Source: Campylobacteraceae bacterium (GTDB lineage: Bacteria; Campylobacterota; Campylobacteria; Campylobacterales; Campylobacteraceae). From it: a DNA stretch of 64,000 bases. Each line of letters begins with the position of its first letter. The stretch's first letter is position 1. The translations under genes were made by a program, and so were the position numbers. Location of the stretch: NCBI GenBank assembly GCA_031284315.1, contig JAITAB010000026.1, positions 1 to 64,000 on the forward strand. The letters run 5' to 3'. The notes below the pieces were generated by a model that saw only the letters and a program-made list of their open reading frames with translations, searched no databases and had not been told where the DNA came from. Shown here piece by piece: positions 49,657-60,335 of this stretch.

Positions 49657-50271
49657 TTGATACTTTGCGATATTGGAAATACAAACGCCCATCTGTTCAT
49701 GAATGGGCGTTTGTATGTAAAGAGCATACGGGAATTTTTGAGTTTGACATTTAACGAGAAGGTTTATTATATTTGCGTTAATGATGACTTGAAACCTTTT
49801 TTGCATGCGGATAAAAACTTTTTTGATTTGGAGCCGCATATAGAGTTTGATACGAAATATGCCTGTATGGGCATAGACAGGATTTGCGCATGCAAGGCTG
49901 TGCATGAGGGCGTAGTTGTGGACGCAGGAAGCGCGGTTACTGTGGATATTATGAAAAACGGCGTACATGACGGCGGATATATTTTGCCCGGATTTGCCGC
50001 TTACAGCGCCGCTTACATGTCTGTTTCGTCCCGCTTAAAGCTTGATATTAATAGAAGCGTAAGACTTGATACAATGCCGAAAAATACACAAGATGCGATA
50101 AGCTACGGCGTGATAAAATCCATAAAGCTTATCATAAAAAACAGCGCCAAAAATAGGAAAATCTATTTTTGCGGCGGAGACGGCGGATATTTGTGCGGTT
50201 TTTTCAAAAATGCCGTGTATGATGAGATGTTGATTTTCAGGGTTCTTGAAAAAACATTTTTAAGTTTATAA
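49657..50271 (+). CDS. coaX: Type III pantothenate kinase
   Basis: 204 residues from TTG. ASKHA-fold motifs: DIGNTNAHLFMNGRL (phosphate 1), MGIDRICACKAV, VVVDAGSAVTVDIM (phosphate 2) and the GGYILPGFAAY stretch. Catalyses ATP-dependent phosphorylation of pantothenate, first step of coenzyme A synthesis; type III enzymes use monovalent cations and resist feedback by CoA. Somewhat shorter than most CoaX, as in other Campylobacterota. Four bases after the lipoprotein gene. Confidence 0.92.
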   Translation: MILCDIGNTNAHLFMNGRLYVKSIREFLSLTFNEKVYYICVNDDLKPFLHADKNFFDLEPHIEFDTKYACMGIDRICACKAVHEGVVVDAGSAVTVDIMKNGVHDGGYILPGFAAYSAAYMSVSSRLKLDINRSVRLDTMPKNTQDAISYGVIKSIKLIIKNSAKNRKIYFCGGDGGYLCGFFKNAVYDEMLIFRVLEKTFLSL

Positions 50272-50281
50272 AGGAGAAAAT

Positions 50282-50893
50282 ATGCTGACAATAGCGCTTC
50301 CTAAGGGAAGAATAGCGGAAGATACGCTGAAAATATTTGAAAAGACTTTTAAAAAACCATTCATTTTTGATGATAGAAAGCTTATCTTACATGAGGGAAA
50401 TTTTAAATTTCTACTTGTCAGAAGTCAAGATGTTCCCGCGTATGTTTTGCATCAGGCGGCAGATATGGGCGTGGCAGGATTGGATGTGCTGGAAGAGCAG
50501 GAGGCAAATTTAACAAGACTGCTTGATTTGGGAGTCGGCAAATGCAAAATTTGCATAGGCGTACCCAAAAACAGAAAGCTTGATTTTTCACTGCCCGAAA
50601 TCAAAATAGCGACAAAGATGGAAAATATAACAAGAAATTATTTTTCCTCCAAAGCCATATCGGTAAATATCATAAAGCTTTACGGCTCTATAGAATTAGC
50701 GCCGCTTGTAGGCTTGGCAGATGCTATTGTGGATTTGGTTGAGACGGGAAGCACTATGGAGCAAAACGGGCTTGAAATAGCCGAAGTTATCTCTCGCTCG
50801 TCAGCGCATTTGGTTTGCAATAAAAACAGTTTTATATCAAAAAAAGAGGAGATACTCGCACTTTATACGAGTATCAAAGAGGCTATTTGTTAG
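50282..50893 (+). CDS. hisG: ATP phosphoribosyltransferase, short form
   Basis: 203 residues, the short HisG form without the C-terminal regulatory domain. Motifs: LTIALPKGRIAEDTL, RSQDVPAYVLHQAADMGVAGLDVL, and the PRPP site DLVETGSTMEQNGL. First step of histidine synthesis. Short forms need HisZ as a regulatory partner; hisZ is not in the window. Ends convergent with the CheY-like gene, overlapping by 4 bases. Confidence 0.96.
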   Translation: MLTIALPKGRIAEDTLKIFEKTFKKPFIFDDRKLILHEGNFKFLLVRSQDVPAYVLHQAADMGVAGLDVLEEQEANLTRLLDLGVGKCKICIGVPKNRKLDFSLPEIKIATKMENITRNYFSSKAISVNIIKLYGSIELAPLVGLADAIVDLVETGSTMEQNGLEIAEVISRSSAHLVCNKNSFISKKEEILALYTSIKEAIC

Positions 50894-51267
50894 TCAAGCA
50901 GCTGCGCTATTTTTAAAATCTTTTCAGAAAGCTCAGGCTCTCTTAACGGCTTTACCAGAAAATCATGAGCGCCGTTTTCAAGCGCTTCGTATTTTTTGGT
51001 TTCATCTGTTGTAAGGACTATTATAGGCATATTTTTCAATCCTTGCGAACGGATATTTGCCAAAAATTCTATACCATCCATCACAGGCATTTTAATATCT
51101 AAAAGAACTACATCAACATCTTGTTCCCGTTTTAAGATATTTAGCGCTTCAAGACCGTTCGATGCTTCTATGACGCTTGATATATTAGGATTTTTTTTCA
51201 ACATAGCCCTTACTAACTTTAAGTTGATAAAGTCATCATCTACAGACAACACTTTAAGTTTTTTCAT
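50890..51267 (-). CDS. CheY-like single-domain response regulator
   Basis: 125 residues, receiver domain only: acidic pair in LSVDDDFINLKLV, phospho-acceptor Asp in VVLLDIKMPVMDG, Thr in IIVLTTDET and Lys in FLVKPLRE. It lies 9 bases after the large hybrid kinase and is cotranscribed, so it probably takes phosphate from that kinase. With no output domain it must act by protein contact. Confidence 0.93.
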   Translation of the reverse strand: MKKLKVLSVDDDFINLKLVRAMLKKNPNISSVIEASNGLEALNILKREQDVDVVLLDIKMPVMDGIEFLANIRSQGLKNMPIIVLTTDETKKYEALENGAHDFLVKPLREPELSEKILKIAQLLD

Positions 51268-51276
51268 TCATTTTTC

Positions 51277-54200
51277 CTATAAATACTTGGCTATCAATGA
51301 TTTTAGCGACTGTTTACTGATGATATTCTTTTTAACTTCATCAAATTTCGCCGCTTCCGCCTCAGAACATGTGTCAATATCATAAAAGAGTATAGTTGCC
51401 GTACGAGCGCTATTATGTCTTTTTTCAGCTTCTTTTATGAGGTTTAAAATCGCGTCCAAAGCCCCTTCTCCAAGCTCTTTGTCAAGAATAGCTATTTTTA
51501 TGCGCGTATGTTCAAGCGCTTTTTTAAGCTCTGCAACATCGTTTACGGATAGAATGGAATTTCCAAATTGTTCCAATACGTCTGCAAATATACTCGTTTC
51601 AAGCGCTGTCTTTTTATATACCAAAACATCTTTTGCTTCGCTGGTTATTATATGCGGTTGAACCGCGCTTTGCGGCGGAGGCGGCGTTTCAACGGCAGAC
51701 GGCGCAGGAGTTGAAGCCGCAGGTGTTGGCGCGCTTGGCGCACTGTTTGCCATGATTGATTCAAATTTTTGATTTATAGCCTGTTCAACTTTTGGGTCAG
51801 GGATAATTTTATCAGGGATAAACATATTCAAAACCCTTAAAATAGCATCTTTTTTAATTGGTTTTGTTACATATTCGTCCAATCCTTCGCCCATAAAACG
51901 CTCTCTGTCGCCTTTAAGCGCGTTTGCCGTAACGGCGACTATCGGAGTATGTTTTTTGCCTGTTGCCTGCTCGTATTTAATGATTTGATGAGTTGCCTCA
52001 ACGCCGTCCATAACGGGCATAGCAATATCCATAAATACCATATCAAACTGTTCTTCCTTGTTTTTTTCAACAGCCAAAAGTCCGTTTTGAACTATCGTTA
52101 TCGTAAGTCCGATATCTTGCAAAGCTCTTTTAATGAGTTTTTGATTTATCTCATTATCTTCAGCTACAAGGATTTTCGCATCAAACATTGTTCCGGGTCC
52201 TTTTATCGCCGCGCTTTGTACAGGCGGAGGCGGCGGAGGCGGCGTTGGAATAGAAAAAGGCTGTACCGGCGGCGGTGTCGGCGCCGCAGAAGGAATTTCC
52301 GTCGCCGCAGGCGGAACTTCATGAGAGAAATCAATATTTATTTTCGGCGTCTCTTCCACTCTTTCAAATACAGGCTGTTTGACGGCAGCCGTCTGCGTAT
52401 CATCTTTCAAATCAAATTTAATATCCAATTTCGGCTCCTCGTTAATTGTTGGCTCTATATCAGGCTCTTTTGGTCTTGCAATATCATTTATCACATTTAC
52501 AACAGGTTCTTTTATGTCTATTTTTACTTCAATCGGTTCTTCAACCAGCGTTACGCGCGGCTCATAAGGCGGCGCCGTGAACGATGGCGCAGGCTGCTCA
52601 ATAGGCGGAACGGTAAAGGACGGCTCCGCAGGCTGTTCATGTGGCGGTACCGTAAAAATCGGCGTAATGCTTGGCTGCACAGGTTCTGTATGTAATACAG
52701 GCTCTACATACGGCGCAGGTTGTATTATCGGCTGTGGCTGAACAACTTTCGGAGCCGCTTCTTTCGGTAGTTTGCTTATTTTCTGGTCTAATACCTTAAC
52801 AAGTTTTGTAATATTTACAGGTTCAAAAATAGAGGATATAAAATCGGTATTAAACTCTTCAAAGCGTCTCTGCTGAGACGGCTTTATGATTACTATAATA
52901 GGAAGTTGTATTTTTTTATACTGTTTAATATCCTCTTCGCCGACATTTTCCAAATCCAAAAATATTGAGTTGATAGAGGAGTTGTAAACAAGTTTTTTGA
53001 GTTCGTCAAATGATGAGTATTGTATAATCTGCGAACCGAAATACTCCAGATACGACTTTGCAAACTTCTCGTAAAATTTGACATTATTGGCTTTTGTAAG
53101 CATCGCAAATCTGTACTCGCTGTATCTGTGAAGCAAGGCAGGCTCATTTGAAGGAGTCTCTACAAGGTCTAACGCAAAGAAAAACTTGCTTCCTTTGCCT
53201 TCCGTGCTTTCAACTTGCAACTGTCCGCCCATCATATCAACAAATTTTGACGAAATCGTAAGTCCGAGACCTGTTCCGCCGTATTTTCTCGTGATAGTGG
53301 AGTCTGCCTGCGAAAATGCGTTAAATATGTCATGCAGTTTTGATTGAGGTATGCCTACGCCGTTATCTTCTACGCTGAATTGTATTCTGGTATTTCCCTG
53401 CACCATAGAATCAAATCTTACGATAGAGACAATGATAGAGCCGTTTTGAGGCGTAAATTTGACGGCGTTGCTCATGAGGTTTATCAAAACTTCCTTAATC
53501 TTTGTAATATCGCCCTTCAAATAGTTCGTGAGGCTTGGGTCTATATAAGCTGAAAGCTGTATATTTTTCTCAGCCGCTTTAGGCCCGTAAACTTCAACGG
53601 CATTTTCAAACTCCTGAATAGGCAGGAACGGAATTTCGTCAAGTTCTACTTTATTGCTTTCAATCTTTGAGAGGTCAAGAACATTATTGATAATCGTAAG
53701 AAGATTTTCTGAGCTTTTCTGTATAACTTCAACAAATTCAAGTTTTTCGCCGTCTAACCCGCTCTCTTTTAAAAGGTCGGTAAAACCGATAATACCGTTT
53801 AGCGGAGTTCTAATCTCATGCGACATGTTTGCCAAAAATATACTCTTTGCCGCGCTTGCTTCTTCGGCTTTTCTTTTCTCAAGCGCAATATTGATAAGAG
53901 CTTGGTCTATAATCTTGTAAGCTTTGCTTGTATCTTCTGCGGTATCCAAATCAAGCCTGTTCTGAGTTCCCGCCAAATCTTCAACTCTTGCGAACACATT
54001 TCCAAGTTCCAACATGTTTTGAAAGAATTTTCTTGCATATATAAAACCTGTCAATAGCAATAGCGATGATACAATCCAGATAGTCGCCGAAATAGAAAAT
54101 CTTGCAATAATTTCAAATCTATAGTTTTCTATCTCGTTATCAAGAGTGTTTTTAATCGTTCCCGCAGCCGTATTTATAATTTTTATTTTATCCGACATCA

Positions 54201-55014
54201 TTGTAAACCAAAGCGTTGGGTCAGTCATGAACGCGCCTGTGGTGGAAGCTTGCATGATGCCGCTTTGAGCCTCTTCTATATCCGCATATACTCGTTTTGC
54301 TTCATCGGAATTCAAGATTGCGTTCAAAGCTCCTTCTATGCCGCTTGTGTGCAAGCCCGTTGTCTGCAATGTGCTGGTTTGGCTTGAAATGCCAATCCAT
54401 GTATGCAGCGCATCTTCGGATATCGGCTCATAAGAAGAGAGTACGCCCGTTATAAAGCTCATCTCCTGTCCGTTATACTCTATATCATGATATGCCGAAA
54501 TCAAAGCGTTGCTAAGAGATGTTATCTGGCTGTTTGTAGTTGCTAAAAGAGCAGAACTTCGCATTTCGTCCAAAAGAAGCTGGTTTATCTGCGCGTAATA
54601 GTCAAAAAATATCTTTTCTGACGCAGTATCGAGACTGTCAATCTGCGTCCTTATTGAAGCAAGCTGGGCTAACTGTTCAGACGCTTTTTGTATTCTGGGA
54701 CTCTTTTCATGGGTGGTATAGAAAAGATTAAAACTTTTTAGCGCATTATCCGTTCCCGCTCTCAGTTGAGGAATAATATCTCTTGCAATAATACCCTTAC
54801 TGCTCAAATATGCGTTTGTTACGCTTCTTTCAGATGCAAGTTGTATAGCCAATCCATTGAGCATGTTGCTCTCTTCGTTCTTTTGTTTAAATTCAGTGAT
54901 ATTTTGATACGCAACAAACGAAGCATACAGATAATATGAAGAAACGATGAATAGAATGATTAGCGGAAACTGAGCTATCAGCCTTAGCATATTTTTCGTT
55001 TTGATATTAAACAT
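51277..55014 (-). CDS. Large hybrid sensor kinase (NIT-like sensor, HisKA, HATPase, receiver)
   Basis: 1,245 residues. N-terminal membrane helix, a periplasmic helical sensor of the NIT (nitrate/nitrite sensing) type ([26 protein letters not shown]), second membrane helix near residue 310, then HisKA with phospho-acceptor His399 ([15 protein letters not shown]) and HATPase ([23 protein letters not shown]). Next a degenerate receiver-like region, a long Pro-rich linker ([15 protein letters not shown] and similar), a full receiver ([26 protein letters not shown]) and another degenerate receiver-like C-terminus. Operon with a PAS protein upstream and a CheY-like protein downstream. The signal is inferred from the NIT-like domain only. 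Confidence 0.88.
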   Translation of the reverse strand: MFNIKTKNMLRLIAQFPLIILFIVSSYYLYASFVAYQNITEFKQKNEESNMLNGLAIQLASERSVTNAYLSSKGIIARDIIPQLRAGTDNALKSFNLFYTTHEKSPRIQKASEQLAQLASIRTQIDSLDTASEKIFFDYYAQINQLLLDEMRSSALLATTNSQITSLSNALISAYHDIEYNGQEMSFITGVLSSYEPISEDALHTWIGISSQTSTLQTTGLHTSGIEGALNAILNSDEAKRVYADIEEAQSGIMQASTTGAFMTDPTLWFTMMSDKIKIINTAAGTIKNTLDNEIENYRFEIIARFSISATIWIVSSLLLLTGFIYARKFFQNMLELGNVFARVEDLAGTQNRLDLDTAEDTSKAYKIIDQALINIALEKRKAEEASAAKSIFLANMSHEIRTPLNGIIGFTDLLKESGLDGEKLEFVEVIQKSSENLLTIINNVLDLSKIESNKVELDEIPFLPIQEFENAVEVYGPKAAEKNIQLSAYIDPSLTNYLKGDITKIKEVLINLMSNAVKFTPQNGSIIVSIVRFDSMVQGNTRIQFSVEDNGVGIPQSKLHDIFNAFSQADSTITRKYGGTGLGLTISSKFVDMMGGQLQVESTEGKGSKFFFALDLVETPSNEPALLHRYSEYRFAMLTKANNVKFYEKFAKSYLEYFGSQIIQYSSFDELKKLVYNSSINSIFLDLENVGEEDIKQYKKIQLPIIVIIKPSQQRRFEEFNTDFISSIFEPVNITKLVKVLDQKISKLPKEAAPKVVQPQPIIQPAPYVEPVLHTEPVQPSITPIFTVPPHEQPAEPSFTVPPIEQPAPSFTAPPYEPRVTLVEEPIEVKIDIKEPVVNVINDIARPKEPDIEPTINEEPKLDIKFDLKDDTQTAAVKQPVFERVEETPKINIDFSHEVPPAATEIPSAAPTPPPVQPFSIPTPPPPPPPVQSAAIKGPGTMFDAKILVAEDNEINQKLIKRALQDIGLTITIVQNGLLAVEKNKEEQFDMVFMDIAMPVMDGVEATHQIIKYEQATGKKHTPIVAVTANALKGDRERFMGEGLDEYVTKPIKKDAILRVLNMFIPDKIIPDPKVEQAINQKFESIMANSAPSAPTPAASTPAPSAVETPPPPQSAVQPHIITSEAKDVLVYKKTALETSIFADVLEQFGNSILSVNDVAELKKALEHTRIKIAILDKELGEGALDAILNLIKEAEKRHNSARTATILFYDIDTCSEAEAAKFDEVKKNIISKQSLKSLIAKYL

Positions 55015-55031
55015 AGTGCCTAATCCTTAAA

Positions 55032-55934
55032 TTATAATTTTAATGCCGACTGTTTAAATTCAGAAGCAGTCTCTTCAAGTTCTCGCAATATTTCACGCTT
55101 ATCTGCGCTTGTATCGTTAGACAAGAGTTTTTGAAAGCTTTGAACTAACTCTTTTATTCTTAAATTGCTGCCTATTCCAATCAAATTTGCCAGCACGCTT
55201 TTTATCTTTGCCGTATCTTTATTCTCATAAAGCGCATGCAAAGATTTGATATTCTCTTCCAGATAAGAAGCATACTCTTTCATGTATTTGACGACATCCT
55301 CTTTGTCTATGCCTAAAATATCGGAGACCTCTTGAATATCTATCTTAACGATAATCGCTTCTCTTTTTTGCTCCGCGCCGTTTTGATTTGAATTTTCATC
55401 GGAGAAAATCTTTTTCTCGCCGTATTCGGCTCCGCCGCCGTTAAAATTTGTATGCGTATCCGCATCGTCCATGATAAATGTAACTTTTGCGTCTTCCGCG
55501 TTGTTTTCCGCGCTTCTGTTGAAATCAGCCTTCGGGCTTATCGGCTCTTCTTTGATTTTGAATATCGGCTGTTTGTTTTTAGCGGCGTCTTCGGTATTTG
55601 CAGTATCCAAGTAGCGTATATCGTTTAGAGATACAAGATAATATTTGTCATTTTTAGCATCAGAGAGAAATATCTCGGAGATAGAGATAGAAGCTCCTAT
55701 TTCGCCGCCGTTTCGCTGTTTTATGATGACATTTTTACTAGGAAGACTGCCGTTTAAAACATAATTGATCCATGAGAAATCGTCAAATTTATGCACATAT
55801 CCCTGTTTATTGACAAAAAGGTCTGCCACATCATTGTTGTATGCCATAAAAGCGCTCATATCCTCATATCCCAAAACAGAAAGAACATCCGCACTCACAC
55901 CTATAAATTTGGTGTCTTTATCATATAAAATCAA
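55032..55934 (-). CDS. PAS protein with a degenerate Hpt-like domain
   Basis: 300 residues from a TTG (AAGGA upstream). N-terminal PAS-like domain (KDTKFIGVSADVLSVLGYEDMSAFM, FDDFSWINYVLNG), an Asp/Asn-rich middle, and a C-terminal helical domain resembling Hpt (IDIQEVSDILGIDKEDVVKYMKEYASYLEENI). Where Hpt domains have HxLKG, this reads NLIGIGSNLRI, so the phosphorylatable His is Asn250. It may act as a docking or inhibitory partner of the hybrid kinase. First gene of a three-gene signalling operon. Confidence 0.65.
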   Translation of the reverse strand: MILYDKDTKFIGVSADVLSVLGYEDMSAFMAYNNDVADLFVNKQGYVHKFDDFSWINYVLNGSLPSKNVIIKQRNGGEIGASISISEIFLSDAKNDKYYLVSLNDIRYLDTANTEDAAKNKQPIFKIKEEPISPKADFNRSAENNAEDAKVTFIMDDADTHTNFNGGGAEYGEKKIFSDENSNQNGAEQKREAIIVKIDIQEVSDILGIDKEDVVKYMKEYASYLEENIKSLHALYENKDTAKIKSVLANLIGIGSNLRIKELVQSFQKLLSNDTSADKREILRELEETASEFKQSALKL

Positions 55935-56202
55935 AGTCCATTTCCTTCAAAAATATAATTTGTGTACATTCTATCTTATATTAGATTAAATAAATCTTGT
56001 GAAAAATGCGTTATATAAGCACATATAGCATTTTAAGGCATATATTTTAAATAACAAAATGTAATATTAACATATTTTAAGCTTTCATGTAAATAATTTC
56101 ATACGATTTTGCATGTTATGAAGTTATTTTAAAGCGCAAAAACTAAACGGTTTTTCCAAAAAATTTTATATTTTTCAGGAAAAAGGAGTGTCCGCCGTTA
56201 AT
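55935..56202. other. AT-rich spacer without a gene
   Basis: About 270 bp between the signalling operon start and the glnA terminator; should contain the operon promoter. Nothing else recognised. Confidence 0.4.
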
Positions 56203-56208
56203 TAAAAT

Positions 56209-56232
56209 CCCCGAAATTTTTATCTTTCGGGG
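56209..56232 (-). terminator. Terminator of glnA
   Basis: 8-bp perfect stem CCCCGAAA / TTTCGGGG, 8-nt loop, followed on the minus strand by ATTTTAATT. It begins 11 bases after the glnA stop. Confidence 0.85.
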
Positions 56233-56242
56233 AAGTAAAATA

Positions 56243-57670
56243 TCAGCAGGAGTATGTTGTTTTAAACTCAAAAGCGGTAGGACGCGCCTCGTAAGGCCAC
56301 ACCTGCGTAGAGAATTTATAGTGCTGATAAGTTTGTATAAAATCATCTGTCATTATCGATTTTAGATAGTTGTTATCGCGAATCAGCGCTTCAAGAGAGC
56401 CTCTTAAAGTATGCGGCATCTGCTCTATGCCCTTTTCGCGTATCTCATCAAGCGTGAGTTCAAATAAATCCTCGTCCATAGGACCTATGGGCTCTATTTT
56501 GTTTTTGATGCCGTCAAGTCCTGCTAAAAGCATAGCTGTAAACGCTAAATATGGGCATGAAGAAGAGTCTGGAAATCTCATTTCCGCGCGCACGGATTTT
56601 TCGCCCGAACCGTAAGGGATACGGCATGAAGCGGATCTGTTTTGTGATGAAAATGTCAATATTGACGGAGCCTCAAAGCCGGGAATCAATCTTTTATAGG
56701 AGTTTGTTGACGGGTTTGTAAAAGCCGCAACGCTTCTTGCATGCGCCAAAACGCCGCCGATATAATATCGCGCAAGATCACTCAAATTAGCGTATGAACC
56801 TTTGCTGTAAAAGAGATTTTTACCCTCTTTCCATATGGACTGATGCACATGCATGCCGCTGCCGTTATCGCCGTAGAGCGGTTTTGGCATGAAAGTTGCG
56901 GTTTTGCCGTTCAAGTGGGCTACCATTTTGACTACATATTTATATTTTTGGACATTATCTGCCGCTTCGACTAAATTGCCGAATCTTACGCCTATTTCGC
57001 CTTGAGCCTGCGCGACTTCATGGTGAAGAACGAAAGTTTCAATTCCGATTTGGTTTAATACCTGAACCATTTCAGCTCTCAAATCAACCATGGAATCTAT
57101 CGGCTGAACAGGAAAATAACCGCCTTTGGTACCGGGTCTGTGTCCCGTGTTGTAACCGTCTTTATAGTCTGCCGCGCTGTTCCATGTACCCTCTTCGGAA
57201 TCAACCTCATAATATCCGCAATTAATATCATCTCTTATTTTTACATTGTCAAATACGAAAAATTCATTTTCAGGTCCGAAATAAGCCTCATCGCCGATGC
57301 CTGATTTTTTAAGATATTCAAGCGCTTTTTTGGCGATGCTTCTTGGACACTTTTCGTATAAATCGCCTTTGTAAATGTCATATACATCGCAAAATACTAC
57401 GATTGTAGCGTCTGCTGTGAAAGGGTCTAAAAAAGCCGTAGGCACATCGGGAATTAGCAGCATGTCGGATTTATTGATAGGCTGCCATGCTTCTATGGAC
57501 GAACCGTCAAACGGAATGGATTTAATAGTATCCTCATTAACGGCTTCCATGCTGTAAGTTAAGTGATGCCAAGCTCCCTTTAAATCGGTAAATCTAAAAT
57601 CTACAAATTTAACCTCATTTTTTTTGCAAAATGCGAAAAACTCCTCCGCATTATTTACAAATTTGCCCAT
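56243..57670 (-). CDS. glnA: Glutamine synthetase, type I
   Basis: 475 residues. Motifs: [30 protein letters not shown], the metal site [53 protein letters not shown], and [10 protein letters not shown]. The tyrosine adenylylation loop of the enterobacterial type is not obvious at the C-terminus ([12 protein letters not shown]). Makes glutamine from glutamate and ammonium. Single gene with its own terminator; together with gltBD it forms the GS-GOGAT route. Confidence 0.97.
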   Translation of the reverse strand: MGKFVNNAEEFFAFCKKNEVKFVDFRFTDLKGAWHHLTYSMEAVNEDTIKSIPFDGSSIEAWQPINKSDMLLIPDVPTAFLDPFTADATIVVFCDVYDIYKGDLYEKCPRSIAKKALEYLKKSGIGDEAYFGPENEFFVFDNVKIRDDINCGYYEVDSEEGTWNSAADYKDGYNTGHRPGTKGGYFPVQPIDSMVDLRAEMVQVLNQIGIETFVLHHEVAQAQGEIGVRFGNLVEAADNVQKYKYVVKMVAHLNGKTATFMPKPLYGDNGSGMHVHQSIWKEGKNLFYSKGSYANLSDLARYYIGGVLAHARSVAAFTNPSTNSYKRLIPGFEAPSILTFSSQNRSASCRIPYGSGEKSVRAEMRFPDSSSCPYLAFTAMLLAGLDGIKNKIEPIGPMDEDLFELTLDEIREKGIEQMPHTLRGSLEALIRDNNYLKSIMTDDFIQTYQHYKFSTQVWPYEARPTAFEFKTTYSC

Positions 57671-57742
57671 AAAGACTCCTTAAAATTAAAATTTTTGCAG
57701 TTATTATACTTATTGTCAGCATAAACTCATATTACAAAATGG

Positions 57743-58522
57743 TTAAAATTTAACCAAGCTCCTATCCCTTTTTGAAAAAACCGCGCATTTATCGTATCCG
57801 AACTCTCTCGCTATTTTCTCCGCATCCGCGCTTTTATACGCTATGTGTTCTATCTCATGAGCGTCCGAGCCAAAAGTTATTGCGATGCCAAGTTCGCTCG
57901 CCGCTTCCAAAATAGCGCGTGAAGGATACTGTTCGTTTATCGGTTTTCTAAAGCCCGCCGTATTTATCTCTATCGTCATGTCGGCTTTTTTTATCGCCAC
58001 AAGCGCGTTTTTGGATAAAATTCTCATATCGGTTTTAGGCAGATATTTGAATATTTTAAGCAGGTCAATATGTCCGACAATATCAAAAAGTCCGCTTTTT
58101 GCCATTTTTTCTACCGCGTCAAAATAATCTTTCCATACCCTGTCCATGTCTTTATTTCCATAAGCGCCGATAAATTCGGGATTGTCAAATCCCCACTCGT
58201 CCAAAAAATGCACAGAACCTATAAAATAATCCACTTTTCGTTCCATGACACGCTCATCTACCAGCGAATTTAAAAAATCCACCTCATAACCGACAAATAT
58301 GTTTATATCGGATTGAAATTCGCTTTTTACCTCTTTTATCATATTTTCGTAAAGCGGCATTTGGGCAAAATCCATTCTGTACTCTTCGTCAAATTTCATC
58401 GGCGCATGGTCTGAAAAACCGAAATATTCCGTCCCCGCTTCAATTGCTTTTTGTATATACTCTTTCGGTGTTCCGCTGGCGTGTTTGCAAAGCGGAGTGT
58501 GGTTGTGCAAATCTACTCTCAT
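57743..58522 (-). CDS. hisK: PHP-family histidinol-phosphatase
   Basis: 259 residues. PHP metal-binding motifs: VDLHNHTPLCKHASG, GFSDHAPMKFDEEYRMD, IGSVHFLDEWGFD, DIVGHIDLLK and FGSDAHEIEH. These fit the HisK/HisJ-type histidinol-phosphatase of the PHP superfamily, which removes phosphate from L-histidinol phosphate. hisG at 50.3 kb supports a histidine pathway in the cell, but the two genes are not in one operon. A different PHP phosphoesterase role cannot be excluded. Confidence 0.85.
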   Translation of the reverse strand: MRVDLHNHTPLCKHASGTPKEYIQKAIEAGTEYFGFSDHAPMKFDEEYRMDFAQMPLYENMIKEVKSEFQSDINIFVGYEVDFLNSLVDERVMERKVDYFIGSVHFLDEWGFDNPEFIGAYGNKDMDRVWKDYFDAVEKMAKSGLFDIVGHIDLLKIFKYLPKTDMRILSKNALVAIKKADMTIEINTAGFRKPINEQYPSRAILEAASELGIAITFGSDAHEIEHIAYKSADAEKIAREFGYDKCAVFSKRDRSLVKF

Positions 58523-58618
58523 GAATACCTTTTTTAGTCCTGCATAAAAATATAAAGTTGAATTATATATATTTTTTTATATAATTTCGCATAATTTTTA
58601 AACTCAAAGGAATTTTTT

Positions 58619-59032
58619 ATGGAGAAGGAGTTTGATATTTTAAGTGCAAAGCTTAATATAATTAAGGGTTCAATGGTTGAAATCGAAAATTTTGCCCGCA
58701 AACAGTCCGAACTTTTTGCAGTTTTAAGCAGAAAATTTCCAAATATAGAGCAGTTTACCAATGCCCTTAAAGAAGCGCATGAATTGCAGGAACGCGCAAA
58801 ATATTTGGAAACGGAGACCAATATATGCGCTCGAAGCGCAGGCGTTTTGTCCGCAAAACTGAGCTCCGAAAAAAATATTCTTAAAGAGAAAGAAGAGGCT
58901 GTGCGGATACTTAAAGAGAAAGAGGAAATTATGCATATACTTGCCGAAACTTTAAGTAAAATAGAGAGTATGGACGAAACGGCGCTGAATGATCTAAAAA
59001 AACTCATAAGCAGTTCAAATAGTGAGAGTTGA
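58619..59032 (+). CDS. Coiled-coil hypothetical protein
   Basis: 137 residues, almost wholly heptad-like helix (LNIIKGSMVEIENFARKQSELFAVL, LKEKEEAVRILKEKEEIMHIL) with no cysteine motif or membrane segment. No family recognised. AAAGGA precedes the ATG by 9 bases. It overlaps the U32 gene by 11 bases, so it is translationally coupled to it; a scaffold or partner role is possible. Confidence 0.65.
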   Translation: MEKEFDILSAKLNIIKGSMVEIENFARKQSELFAVLSRKFPNIEQFTNALKEAHELQERAKYLETETNICARSAGVLSAKLSSEKNILKEKEEAVRILKEKEEIMHILAETLSKIESMDETALNDLKKLISSSNSES

Positions 59033-60278
59033 GCTTTTATCGCCCGCTGGAAATTTTGAAAAACTTAAAATCGCTCTTTCTTACGGCGCTGACGCCGTTT
59101 ACGGCGGTGTCAGCCACTTTTCGCTGCGCATTCGCTCAGGCAGGGAATTTTCATATGAGAGTTTCAGGGAAGCGATTGATTACACGCACTCTTTGGACAA
59201 AAAGATATATGTAACTATAAACGGATTTCCGTTCAATTCACAGTTAAAACTTTTGGAAAAACATATAGAAACTATAGCCGGCATGGAGCCTGACGCGTTT
59301 ATAGTCGCAGCTCCCGGAGTTATAAAACTTGCGCAAAAGATAGCTCCGCATGTACCGATACATCTCTCTACACAGGCGAATGTTTTAAATTATTTAGATG
59401 CGGAAATGTATTATGAAATGGGCGTGAAGCGCATAGTTGCGGCGCGTGAAGTGAGTTTGAGCGATTTGAAGGATTTTAAAAAAAGACTGCCGCAGCTTGA
59501 AATAGAAGTATTTGTACATGGCTCCATGTGTTTTGCATACAGCGGCAGATGCCTTATAAGCGCGGTGCAGAGCGGACGCGTGCCAAATCGCGGAAGCTGT
59601 GCGAACGATTGCAGATTTGCCTATACGCTTTACGCTAAAAATGAAGAGAGCGGGACGCTTTTTAAGATAGAACAGACATCAGAGGAGGGGACTTATATCT
59701 TTAACGCAAAGGATTTAAATCTCATGCCGCGCTTGAAAGAGATTTTAAACAGCGGCGTTATAGACGCGCTCAAAATAGAGGGCAGAACCAAAAGTCCCTA
59801 TTATGCGGCGGCTTCTACCAATGCTTACAGAAAAGCGGTTGACGGGTATTATGCGGGCGATTTTGATTTGTCTTTTTATCAAAAAGAGCTCGAAAGCATA
59901 AAAAACAGAGGTTTTAGCGAAGGGTATCTTATCCAAAGACCGCATGAGAGAAATAATACGCAAAATATAGACTCAACGCTTTTAGAAGGCACTCATCAAG
60001 TTTATGCGGAAGTCAATGAGAGCGGGACAAGTTTCAAGGCAAAAGACAGAGTTGACATCGGCGGTGTTTATGAGATTTTATCGCATGGAGAAATAAGCGC
60101 GTGCGATAACGCCGTAGGCAGGATTTGGCAGGAAGAGGGCGTTTGGAAAATAACGATACATGAGTTAAAAAGCGTCAGCGGCAAAGTTTACGAAGCGGTT
60201 CACAGCGGCAATACAAACGATATACTTTTGCCTGCCGCGCTGCCCGCGTTTACATTTTTCAGAAAAAAGATAGAATGA
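59022..60278 (+). CDS. Peptidase U32-family protein (TrhP/RlhA-like RNA hydroxylation)
   Basis: 418 residues from GTG. Opens VELLSPAGNFEKLKIALSYGADAVYGG and carries the U32 signature EVFVHGSMCFAYSGRC, with further Cys in GSCANDCRF that bind an Fe-S cluster. Despite the name, characterised members (TrhP, RlhA, UbiU/V) act in RNA or ubiquinone hydroxylation using prephenate-derived or other donors. Length and sequence fit the TrhP (YegQ)-type branch, but the exact substrate cannot be fixed from sequence alone. Confidence 0.88.
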   Translation: MRVELLSPAGNFEKLKIALSYGADAVYGGVSHFSLRIRSGREFSYESFREAIDYTHSLDKKIYVTINGFPFNSQLKLLEKHIETIAGMEPDAFIVAAPGVIKLAQKIAPHVPIHLSTQANVLNYLDAEMYYEMGVKRIVAAREVSLSDLKDFKKRLPQLEIEVFVHGSMCFAYSGRCLISAVQSGRVPNRGSCANDCRFAYTLYAKNEESGTLFKIEQTSEEGTYIFNAKDLNLMPRLKEILNSGVIDALKIEGRTKSPYYAAASTNAYRKAVDGYYAGDFDLSFYQKELESIKNRGFSEGYLIQRPHERNNTQNIDSTLLEGTHQVYAEVNESGTSFKAKDRVDIGGVYEILSHGEISACDNAVGRIWQEEGVWKITIHELKSVSGKVYEAVHSGNTNDILLPAALPAFTFFRKKIE

Positions 60279-60335
60279 TACTTTTGGCAGTTAATTTTGA
60301 TACAATACGGTTTTTAAACAACATGGAGCAAAAAA

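Noticed and set aside
51949-52695. 248-residue Arg-rich ORF on the plus strand
   Set aside because: Antisense shadow of the Pro-rich linker of the hybrid kinase.
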